A stretch of 5,017 nt of DNA from Hydrogenimonas sp. (lineage in GTDB: Bacteria > Campylobacterota > Campylobacteria > Campylobacterales > Hydrogenimonadaceae), in NCBI GenBank assembly GCA_015494675.1, contig WGAW01000097.1, forward strand, positions 1 through 5,017, in the 5' to 3' direction. Within the stretch, counting starts at the first letter, position 1; every line of letters starts with the position of its first letter. The translations under genes were made by a program, and so were the position numbers. This document shows, piece after piece, positions 1-5,017 of the stretch. The notes below the pieces were generated by a model. That model had not been told where the DNA came from. It searched no databases and worked only from the letters and a program-made list of their open reading frames with translations.

Positions 1-69
1 GTCCGGTCCCAGAAAGAGGATGGCGATCACTACGATAAAAAATATTTCGCTTAGTCCCATGCCGAACAT
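1..69 (-). CDS. tatB: Sec-independent (twin-arginine) translocase subunit TatB, N-terminal fragment
   Basis: Only the first 23 codons lie in the window; the gene runs off the left edge. The minus strand reads MFGMGLSEIFFIVVIAILFL followed by GPD. This is the classic TatB opening: a short MFG-M start, an L/S-E pair, one hydrophobic membrane helix (about residues 8-20) and the G-P hinge before the amphipathic helix. TatB works with TatC in the inner membrane to recognise twin-arginine signal peptides and pass folded, often cofactor-bearing proteins to TatA pores. The ATG at 67-69 is preceded by AAAAGGA about six bases upstream, a good ribosome site. TatA begins similarly, but the MFGM start favours TatB, and the Campylobacter jejuni order tatC-tatB-hemW agrees. 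It lies downstream of hemW on the same strand after a 101-base gap, so it could be co-transcribed or have its own promoter. Confidence 0.85.
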   Translation of the reverse strand, partial: MFGMGLSEIFFIVVIAILFLGPD

Positions 70-170
70 CGCATGTCCTTTTATTGTTGCTTGAATTCTT
101 GAGCAAATACGCTTTATCACTACGGTTTAGCCGCCGTGAGCGACTCGGCCAAAGTCTATCAAAAAAGTGA

Positions 171-1238
171 TTAGCCGATGATAAAGAGCGCTACCTCGTC
201 GCTTAGCAGATAGTCGCGGTTGAAGTAGCGCCCCTCTCTGTACAGGAGCCTGCTTTCGCTTACAAGAAGCTCCGCCCGCTCCCTCATCTTCGCGTCCAAA
301 AGCCCGCTATCGACCCCTATGCGGCTTCTAAGGCCCAGAAGAATGCGCTCATGCAGCATCTCTTCATCCGAGAGTGTCTCAAACTCTTTGAAACGAGGAT
401 CCTCCACATAGCGTTCCACCGCCCTGTGCGGGGAGTAGCGAAGGTTTCCGATGCGCCCGACCGCGCCGCTTCCGACTCCGAGGTAGGGCCTGTACTCCCA
501 GTAGCCGAGGTTGTGCCGGCAAGGCGAGAGGGCGAAATTGGAGACTTCGTACTCCCTCCATCCTTTACTCTTCAGCAGGCTTCGTACCGTTTGTGCCTGC
601 TCTATCGACTCGACACGCACTTCGGGACTCTTTTGAAAAGGGGTTCCCTCCTCTATTGTGAGCTCGTATGCGCTCAGATGGTCTATGGGCAGCTTCAGCG
701 CACGTTCGATCTCATCTTCTACGCGCTTCACGCTGTCGAGCGCGGTAGCGTAGATCAGATCGATCGATATGTGCTCGAAACCCGTTTCGGCGGCCCTCTC
801 TACAGCCTCTACGGCGTCGTCCGCCCTGTGTGATCGTCCAAGCAGCCGCAGTTTGTCGTCGAAAAAGCTCTGCACACCGATACTGATGCGGTTGACCCCG
901 AGATCTCTCATCCCCTTCAGCCACATTTTCGTCGCACTGTTGGGATTGGCTTCGCTCGTAATTTCGGCATCTTCACTCAGATACCCTTCCAGCGCCGCGA
1001 AAAAGGGTTCGTATAGCTCCGGTTTTACGGTAGAAGGGGTCCCCCCGCCTATGAAGAGTGTCGTTACCGAGCCCTTTTTAATGCCGTATTGACTCAGGTC
1101 GTTTCGAAGCTGTTTGACTACCGCCTCCATGTAGCTCTCTTTTAGGCGGGACTTCTCGACATAGGAGTTGAAACTGCAGTAGTGGCACTTACTGTCGCAA
1201 AAGGGAATGTGAAGATACAGGAGTGTCTCGTTTCTCAT
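171..1238 (-). CDS. hemW: Radical-SAM heme chaperone HemW (HemN-like)
   Basis: A 355-residue cytoplasmic radical-SAM protein. The iron-sulfur motif CX3CX2C is at C14, C18 and C21 and is followed by S-F rather than the extra cysteine of true HemN. A GGGTPS SAM-binding loop is at 64-69, GVQSF at 121-125 and LGRSH at 133-137. HNLGYW at 242-247 matches the HNxxYW heme-binding motif of HemW. HemW binds heme and inserts it into respiratory proteins; it is often mis-annotated as oxygen-independent coproporphyrinogen III oxidase. The reading frame stays open upstream, but homology begins at MRNETLLYLHIPFC, so I chose the ATG at 1236-1238. An ATG at 1284-1286 would sit inside the likely promoter. No strong Shine-Dalgarno is seen, only a purine-rich GAGAAAAAAG. 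The stretch after IDLIY (163 on) reads ATALDS where most relatives have GLPGQT. Confidence 0.9.
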   Translation of the reverse strand: MRNETLLYLHIPFCDSKCHYCSFNSYVEKSRLKESYMEAVVKQLRNDLSQYGIKKGSVTTLFIGGGTPSTVKPELYEPFFAALEGYLSEDAEITSEANPNSATKMWLKGMRDLGVNRISIGVQSFFDDKLRLLGRSHRADDAVEAVERAAETGFEHISIDLIYATALDSVKRVEDEIERALKLPIDHLSAYELTIEEGTPFQKSPEVRVESIEQAQTVRSLLKSKGWREYEVSNFALSPCRHNLGYWEYRPYLGVGSGAVGRIGNLRYSPHRAVERYVEDPRFKEFETLSDEEMLHERILLGLRSRIGVDSGLLDAKMRERAELLVSESRLLYREGRYFNRDYLLSDEVALFIIG

Positions 1239-1269
1239 TGATACTTTTTTCTCAGATGGTCTTAATCCG

Positions 1270-1283
1270 TTTTTTTCTATAAT
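1270..1283 (+). promoter_or_regulatory. Predicted sigma-70 promoter for the Nudix–lysC–hobA–holB–folP operon
   Basis: A perfect TATAAT at 1278-1283 follows a seven-T run (1270-1276). No good -35 hexamer is present. Housekeeping promoters in Campylobacterota typically lack a conserved -35 and have T-rich tracts upstream of a strong -10, so this fits the phylum. Transcription would start near 1290 and leave a leader of about 75 bases before the Nudix start at 1366. The last two bases overlap the opposing -10 of the hemW promoter. Confidence 0.6.
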
Positions 1284-1298
1284 CATACCCAAAAAAAA
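1282..1298 (-). promoter_or_regulatory. Predicted sigma-70 promoter for hemW (possibly also tatB)
   Basis: On the minus strand TATGAT (1287 down to 1282) is preceded by GGG and an eight-T run (1298 down to 1291). This is the same T-tract plus -10 design as the rightward promoter. The start would fall near 1275, giving a leader of about 37 bases before the hemW ATG at 1238. It shares bases 1282-1283 with the rightward -10. Confidence 0.5.
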
Positions 1299-1365
1299 GA
1301 GCGTGCCGGCGGAGCGGAGAGTAAGCAGATCTACCGCTTGGGCAGCGTCGAAAAGTAACCAGTAT

Positions 1366-1851
1366 ATGAGTAAATCAAAATCGTCCAAGGAGAAGAGGTA
1401 CCGGCCGAATGTGGCAGCCATTATTCTCTCGTCCAGATATCCCGAAAAGGTGGAGTTTTTTATAGCGTCGCGCAGTGACATAAAGGATGCGTGGCAGTTT
1501 CCGCAGGGGGGGATAGACAAGGGTGAGACCCCGAGAGAGGCTCTCTTTAGGGAGCTCAAAGAGGAGATAGGTACAGACCAGGTCGAAGTGGTGGCGGAGT
1601 TTCCGGAGTGGGTCAGTTACGACTTTCCGGAGGTGATCGCGAAGAAGATGTATCCGTTCGACGGTCAGCGCCAGAAGTATTTTCTGGTGCGCCTCAAACC
1701 GGGCGCCAAAATAAATCTCGATACCGAAGAGCCGGAGTTTCTGCACTATACGTTCGTTCCGTACGGTAAGATCTTCGACTATATCACATACTTCAAACGG
1801 CCGGTATACAAGAGGGTGCTCAACTATTTCAGGAAAAAGGGTTATCTGTAA
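1366..1851 (+). CDS. rppH: Nudix hydrolase, RNA pyrophosphohydrolase RppH / NudA type
   Basis: A 161-residue protein with a full Nudix box at 48-70: G48, E54, R62-E63, the metal-binding E66-E67 and G69. RYRPNVAAII (11-20), WQFPQGGID (43-51), YDFP (85-88), FDGQRQKYFLVRL (98-110) and a C-terminal FKRPVYKRVLNYF (143-155) are hallmarks of the RppH/NudA (IalA, InvA) family. These enzymes cleave diadenosine polyphosphates and remove pyrophosphate from 5'-triphosphate mRNA, starting decay. The closest known relative by recall is H. pylori NudA (HP1228, about 155 residues), also upstream of lysC. The frame is open back to a GTG at 1303, but conservation begins at RYRPN, so the ATG at 1366 is preferred. 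Its upstream ribosome site is weak. The N-terminus has a lysine/serine-rich tail of ten residues. Which substrate dominates in the cell cannot be told from sequence. It is the first gene of the rightward operon. Confidence 0.92.
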   Translation: MSKSKSSKEKRYRPNVAAIILSSRYPEKVEFFIASRSDIKDAWQFPQGGIDKGETPREALFRELKEEIGTDQVEVVAEFPEWVSYDFPEVIAKKMYPFDGQRQKYFLVRLKPGAKINLDTEEPEFLHYTFVPYGKIFDYITYFKRPVYKRVLNYFRKKGYL

Positions 1852-1870
1852 TGTTTCAAAAGGATCGTCA

Positions 1871-3076
1871 GTGTTGATAGTACAGAAGTTCGGCGGTACC
1901 AGCGTCGGAGATCTCGACCGTATCGCCAATGTGGCAAAAAGGGTAGCAAGGAGCAGGGACGAAGGCCATGACGTTATCGTCGTCGTCTCGGCCATGAGCG
2001 GTGAGACCAACAAACTGATAGAGTATGCCCACTTCTTCTCCAAAACCCCGCAGAGAGAGGCCATGGATCTTCTACTGAGCTCGGGCGAGCGCGTGACGTC
2101 CGCACTCTTGAGCATAGCCCTGAACGAGATGGGATACAGTGCGGTAGCGATGACGGGGCGTCAGGCCGGAATCTTTACCGACAAGAGCTATACATCGGCC
2201 AGAATAGACCATATAGACCCGGCTCCGATGGGCAACGCGATAAAAGAGGGCAAGATAGTGGTCGTGGCGGGATTTCAGGGTATCAACCCCGACGGCAGGG
2301 TCACGACGCTCGGACGGGGAGGAAGCGATCTGACGGCCGTTGCGATCGCCGGTGCTATGGGGGCGGATCTTTGCGAGATATATACCGATGTCGACGGTGT
2401 ATATACGACCGATCCCCGTATAGAGCCGAAAGCGAAGAAGATGGAGCAGATAAGTTACGACGAGATGCTCGAACTCGCCTCTTTGGGGGCAAAAGTTCTT
2501 CAGAACCGATCTGTCGAGCTGGCCAAGAAGATGGGCGTAAATCTGGTCACAAGAAGCAGCTTCAACGACAATCCCGGAACTTTGATAACGAAGGAAGAGA
2601 ATATCATGGAAAAACCACTTGTCAGCGGTATCGCACTCGACAAAAACCAGTCACGAGTCAGTCTCAAAGGCGTCGAAGACCGTCCCGGCATCGCTTCGGA
2701 GATCTTCAATGCGCTGGCCGATGAGTCGGTCAATGTCGATATGATAGTTCAGACCATAGGTGCGGACGGAAAAACCGAGATCGACTTTACTGTACCGCAG
2801 AGCGAAATAGAGCGCGTAAAAGGCGTTATGGAGCGTTTCAAAGAGAGTATCGGGGAGATCGAGTACAAAGAGGATGTTGCGAAGGTTTCGATCGTCGGAG
2901 TGGGAATGAAGAGCCACAGCGGAGTGGCGGCCAAAGCCTTTACGACAATGGCGAAAGAGAATATCAACATCGAGATGATAAGCACGAGCGAGATCAAGAT
3001 TTCGATGGTGATCGACGAGAAGTACGCAGAACTGGCCGTGCGTGCACTGCACGAGGCGTATGAGCTGGACAAGTGA
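1871..3076 (+). CDS. lysC: Aspartokinase (aspartate kinase), monofunctional, two ACT domains
   Basis: A 401-residue enzyme that phosphorylates L-aspartate, the first step toward lysine, diaminopimelate, threonine and methionine. KFGGTSV at 6-12 and GRGGSDLTA at 148-156 form the catalytic amino acid kinase core. EIYTDVDGVYTTDPR (169-183) and SLGAKVLQNRSVELA (204-218) are further signatures. Two ACT domains follow at about 264-335 and 338-401; in the family these bind lysine and/or threonine for feedback inhibition. There is no homoserine dehydrogenase domain. The start is GTG at 1871, six bases after AAAAGGA (1858-1864) and 19 bases after the Nudix stop; a TTG at 1874 is the alternative. An internal ATG (codon 246) may start a separate regulatory subunit, as in Bacillus and Corynebacterium lysC. 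Confidence 0.95.
   Translation: MLIVQKFGGTSVGDLDRIANVAKRVARSRDEGHDVIVVVSAMSGETNKLIEYAHFFSKTPQREAMDLLLSSGERVTSALLSIALNEMGYSAVAMTGRQAGIFTDKSYTSARIDHIDPAPMGNAIKEGKIVVVAGFQGINPDGRVTTLGRGGSDLTAVAIAGAMGADLCEIYTDVDGVYTTDPRIEPKAKKMEQISYDEMLELASLGAKVLQNRSVELAKKMGVNLVTRSSFNDNPGTLITKEENIMEKPLVSGIALDKNQSRVSLKGVEDRPGIASEIFNALADESVNVDMIVQTIGADGKTEIDFTVPQSEIERVKGVMERFKESIGEIEYKEDVAKVSIVGVGMKSHSGVAAKAFTTMAKENINIEMISTSEIKISMVIDEKYAELAVRALHEAYELDK
2591..2608 (+). promoter_or_regulatory. Possible internal ribosome site and start for an aspartokinase beta subunit
   Basis: AAGGAAGAG at 2591-2599 precedes an in-frame ATG at 2606-2608 (codon 246 of lysC). The site lies exactly at the join between the catalytic domain and the ACT region. 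Initiation here would give a 156-residue protein made only of the two ACT domains, ending at 3076. The alpha/beta aspartokinases of Bacillus subtilis (AK II) and Corynebacterium glutamicum use an internal start at about this position. Purine-rich codons can mimic a ribosome site by chance, so this is a candidate only. Confidence 0.35.
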
Positions 3077-3099
3077 ATAGAGACCCGGAGCGGTAGGGT

Positions 3100-3648
3100 T
3101 TGAAAGATCTTCTAAGCTGGACGCTGGAGGCGATCCGCGGCGACGACACGATGATGAGTTGGCTCGAGGAGCGGCGCTACGAATGGGCCCCCATAGTCGG
3201 CAACGCGATCTCCAAAATCCTCGAAGGACGGAGTGTCATCATAATAACCGACGACAACAGCAGATGGTTCGAAGAGTACCTCGTAAGACAGATAAACCGC
3301 CCCGGAACCAACAGGCCGCTTCTGCCCTTCTTCTCTTTCGACGCTCTCTACCCGCTTGCCTCTTCGATAAGGAAGGATCAGGATGTGGAGCTGCTCTTCG
3401 ATATGCTGGCACTCTCATACCCGCAGGGATTTTTCTTCTGGTACATAGGAAAGGCGGACCACCCCCTTGCACGCATCGCTCTAAGGAGCGACGATTCGCT
3501 GCTCTGGGTCATGGACGAGGAGGTGGCCAACAGCTTTACTCTGAAATCGCACGACGATTTGATAGACATCAAACTGCTTCAGCTCTTCAGGCTTTTCGAC
3601 AAGACGCTCGGAGCCGCACTCTTCGCCGAAGTGGATGTGGACGGATAG
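3100..3648 (+). CDS. hobA: DnaA-binding replication initiation factor HobA
   Basis: A 182-residue protein recognised as HobA by its Campylobacterota-specific pattern: MKDLLSW start, RPLLPFFSF at 72-80, a YPQGFFFWYIGK segment at 107-118, and the C-terminal helix KLLQLFRLFDKTLGAALF (158-175). H. pylori HobA, as I recall it, has the same MK-N/D start, RPLL and KLLQLFKLF elements at 180 residues. HobA has a sugar-isomerase-like fold, forms tetramers, binds domain I of DnaA and promotes DnaA assembly on oriC. It is the structural counterpart of E. coli DiaA. The TTG start at 3100 is chosen because GGAG (3087-3090) lies nine bases upstream and the N-terminal residues match the family; the next in-frame ATG (3151) would remove conserved sequence. 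TTG may keep expression low. It begins 23 bases after lysC with no terminator between. Confidence 0.88.
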   Translation: MKDLLSWTLEAIRGDDTMMSWLEERRYEWAPIVGNAISKILEGRSVIIITDDNSRWFEEYLVRQINRPGTNRPLLPFFSFDALYPLASSIRKDQDVELLFDMLALSYPQGFFFWYIGKADHPLARIALRSDDSLLWVMDEEVANSFTLKSHDDLIDIKLLQLFRLFDKTLGAALFAEVDVDG

Positions 3649-3649
3649 C

Positions 3650-4261
3650 ATGGATGCTCCCGTATCGAGGATCATCCTTACAGAGTCGTTCGAAAGCGTA
3701 TGCGACGAGATCGCTGTAAACTACCCTGACAGCGAGATCCACCGTGTAGATGCGGAGGATTTCCTGATAGAGCATGCGAAAGAGGCGGTTCGCAAGGCGA
3801 CTCTGACGAGCGAAAAAGAGAAGATCATAATTTTGACGGCGCTCAGATTCACCCCTATCGCACAGAACAAGCTCCTCAAAATAGTCGAGGAGCCGCCCCC
3901 GAAAACCTCCTTTGTCCTGATGACGCCCTCCAAATCGGGACTTCTGCCCACGATTCGCTCCCGCCTGGCGATAGAGAACCGTCTCGGGCATAAAGAGCTC
4001 GTTGAAAGCGGTGTCGATATGGAGAGGTTCGATCTGGCCGCTCTTTACAAACTGCTGCAGGAGAACAGACGTACCGATGCCAAGAGTATGGCGAGGCTCA
4101 TAGAGAGTATGGCCAAAGAGGCGCTTGCGTGCGGACGGTACAGGGCCGACGAAGAGCTTCTCGAGAGCTTTTCGCAGAGTATCCGGCTGCTCGATATGGG
4201 TTCACCCCCCGCTTTCGTACTTACAAGAGTCGGATTGAAACTTCTTAAAAGGAGGGGCTGA
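3650..4261 (+). CDS. holB: DNA polymerase III subunit delta-prime (short clamp-loader subunit)
   Basis: A 203-residue protein from the ATG at 3650. The best signature is AQNKLLKIVEEPPPKTSFVL followed by MTPSKSGLLPTIRSRL (together about 82-117). This is the clamp-loader segment of the form A-x-N-x-LLK-x-x-EEP…LLPTI-x-SR, including the SR arginine-finger motif. Delta-prime is part of the complex that opens and loads the sliding clamp on DNA. The protein is far shorter than E. coli HolB (334 residues). It has no Walker A loop, no four-cysteine zinc module and probably no complete C-terminal collar domain; SR is followed by L instead of the usual C. H. pylori HP1231 is also short. An upstream ATG at 3635 would add five residues and overlap hobA by 14 bases; I prefer 3650, one base past the hobA stop, because GGA lies just upstream and homology starts at about VSRIIL. 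Confidence 0.82.
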   Translation: MDAPVSRIILTESFESVCDEIAVNYPDSEIHRVDAEDFLIEHAKEAVRKATLTSEKEKIIILTALRFTPIAQNKLLKIVEEPPPKTSFVLMTPSKSGLLPTIRSRLAIENRLGHKELVESGVDMERFDLAALYKLLQENRRTDAKSMARLIESMAKEALACGRYRADEELLESFSQSIRLLDMGSPPAFVLTRVGLKLLKRRG

Positions 4262-4263
4262 TG
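4249..4263 (+). promoter_or_regulatory. Strong ribosome site and stop-start overlap at the holB–folP junction
   Basis: AAGGAGG (4249-4255) lies inside the last codons of holB, five bases before the folP ATG at 4261. The holB stop and the folP start share one base as TGATG. This is the best Shine-Dalgarno in the window and implies coupled translation with efficient reinitiation. Confidence 0.85.
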
Positions 4264-5017
4264 GATATATACAGAGTCGACGCTCCGGCCGATGCCGCGG
4301 CATTTTTAAAAAGACTCGGATGCGACAGGGGCGGCGTCTCGATCATGGCCAAAAAGGTGGAGACGATGCTCTTTGCCGTGCGCGGTCTCTCCTGCGGGGC
4401 GGCGAACATTCTGAAGCAGGACGCCATAAGCGTCGGTGCGGATCTGGCGCTTCCAAAGGGTGCGGTAAGCTGCGACCGCGAGAGTTACGACGCCCTCTTG
4501 ATGGGGACGCGCAGACAGATAGAAGCCCTGATCGAGAAAGAGAAGGTTCAGCCGCTCGGTCTAAAGAGGCTGGCGGAGTCGCTGACAGGCTTCATGCGCA
4601 CGCCTCACAAAGATCTGCGGATCATGGGTGTAATCAACGCGAACGACGACAGCTTCTACCCTGCCAGCCGTTTCAGGGAGTCGGCGGCCGTGGCGGCTAT
4701 CTGGAAGCAGGTGCAGGAGGGGGCCGACATCATCGACATAGGCGCCGTATCTTCGCGCCCCGGAAGCGAACCGGTACCGGCCGACGAGGAGCTTTTGCGA
4801 ATTGTGCCGATAGTCGATGCGATAAAGCGCGAAGGGCTTCTGTCTCGTGTGGAGTTCAGCATCGACTCATATACACCGGAGGTCGTGGCGTATGCGCTCG
4901 AAAACGGTTTTGGCATCGTCAACGACATAACCGGACTCACCGACGATAGTATCGGAGTACTGGCCAAAGAGTTCGGTGCGAAGCTGGTTATAATGCATAT
5001 GCAGGGAACCCCTCTTA
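4261..5017 (+). CDS. folP: Dihydropteroate synthase with N-terminal extension domain (3' truncated by window)
   Basis: The first 252 codons are present; the frame stays open past the right edge. DHPS joins p-aminobenzoate to 6-hydroxymethyl-dihydropterin pyrophosphate in folate synthesis and is the sulfonamide target. The catalytic barrel starts near residue 119 with RIMGVINANDDSFYPASR (120-137), where N126 matches the conserved metal/pyrophosphate Asn. GADIIDIGAVSSRPGSEPV (154-172), SIDSYTPE (200-207), GIVNDITGL (218-226) and KLVIMHMQGTP (241-251) follow. Residues 1-118 are an extra domain not found in E. coli FolP. It contains GGVSIMAKK (24-32), CGAANILKQDAISVGAD (45-61) and DALLMGTRRQ (77-86). 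From memory, similar extensions occur in Campylobacterota and some Clostridia, with proteins of about 380-400 residues; its role is not known to me. The start is fixed by the strong ribosome site and TGATG overlap with holB. Confidence 0.92.
   Translation, partial: MDIYRVDAPADAAAFLKRLGCDRGGVSIMAKKVETMLFAVRGLSCGAANILKQDAISVGADLALPKGAVSCDRESYDALLMGTRRQIEALIEKEKVQPLGLKRLAESLTGFMRTPHKDLRIMGVINANDDSFYPASRFRESAAVAAIWKQVQEGADIIDIGAVSSRPGSEPVPADEELLRIVPIVDAIKREGLLSRVEFSIDSYTPEVVAYALENGFGIVNDITGLTDDSIGVLAKEFGAKLVIMHMQGTPL

Noticed and set aside
87..106. Inverted repeat TTGCT…AGCAA around GAATTC, upstream of tatB
   Set aside because: Only five perfect pairs in the tatB transcript; too short and isolated to call an operator or riboregulator.
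126..153. Hairpin in the hemW–tatB gap (TTTAGCCG at 126-133 against CGGCCAAA at 146-153)
   Set aside because: An eight-pair stem with one wobble and a 12-base loop, but no T-run follows on either strand, so it is not a convincing intrinsic terminator.
351..1092. Two plus-strand open frames antisense to hemW
   Set aside because: They have no recognisable motifs and lie wholly over the conserved hemW gene.
1284..1286. Upstream in-frame ATG for hemW adding 16 residues
   Set aside because: It lies inside the proposed leftward -10 element, lacks a ribosome site, and adds residues outside the conserved protein.
1375..2115. Long minus-strand open frame (246 codons) antisense to the Nudix gene and the start of lysC
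   Set aside because: It overlaps two clearly conserved genes on the other strand, has no recognisable domain, and is explained by the codon bias of the sense genes.
3159..3719. Plus-strand open frame (186 codons) over hobA and holB
   Set aside because: It is a frame shadow rich in Arg, Gln and Pro with no family resemblance; HobA in the other frame matches a known family along its whole length.
4320..4949. Plus-strand open frame (209 codons) within folP
   Set aside because: Composition is Arg/Gly/His-rich and low in complexity, typical of an out-of-frame read; the true frame encodes DHPS motifs throughout.

Overview
The window is a housekeeping segment from a member of the Campylobacterota (Epsilonproteobacteria). 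Two things point there. The gene order tatB–hemW (leftward) and Nudix hydrolase–lysC–hobA–holB–folP (rightward) is, from memory, the order of the Cj0579c–Cj0585 region of Campylobacter jejuni, and most of it recurs around HP1228–HP1232 in Helicobacter pylori. HobA is also, as far as known, confined to this phylum. Base composition looks near half G+C, high for the phylum. A vent or sulfur-oxidising lineage such as Sulfurovum, Nitratifractor or Hydrogenimonas is therefore likelier than Campylobacter or Helicobacter, but this is inference.

Layout: positions 1-69 hold the first 23 codons of tatB on the minus strand. After a 101-base gap comes hemW (171-1238, minus), a radical-SAM heme chaperone. 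Positions 1239-1365 are a compact divergent promoter region in which the two -10 hexamers overlap on opposite strands. The rightward block is tightly packed: an RppH/NudA-type Nudix hydrolase (1366-1851), aspartokinase lysC (1871-3076), hobA (3100-3648), a short clamp-loader delta-prime subunit holB (3650-4261) and the start of folP (4261 to beyond 5017). Gaps are at most 23 bases, and holB and folP share one base (TGATG). This block is most simply read as one operon.

How the genes fit together: the rightward operon joins mRNA 5'-end processing (Nudix), entry to the aspartate-family amino acids and diaminopimelate (lysC), start of chromosome replication (HobA helps DnaA at oriC), the replicative clamp loader (delta-prime) and folate synthesis (folP). 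Start signals vary along it: GTG for lysC, TTG for hobA, ATG with a near-perfect Shine-Dalgarno for folP. Expression may thus be tuned gene by gene at translation. The leftward genes serve heme insertion and folded-protein export.

I found no mobile element, CRISPR array, tRNA, rRNA or clear terminator. No new defence or accessory system is visible. The points most worth a second look are the overlapping divergent promoters, a possible internal start in lysC giving a separate regulatory subunit, the unassigned N-terminal domain of FolP with its altered substrate loop, and the minimal delta-prime protein.
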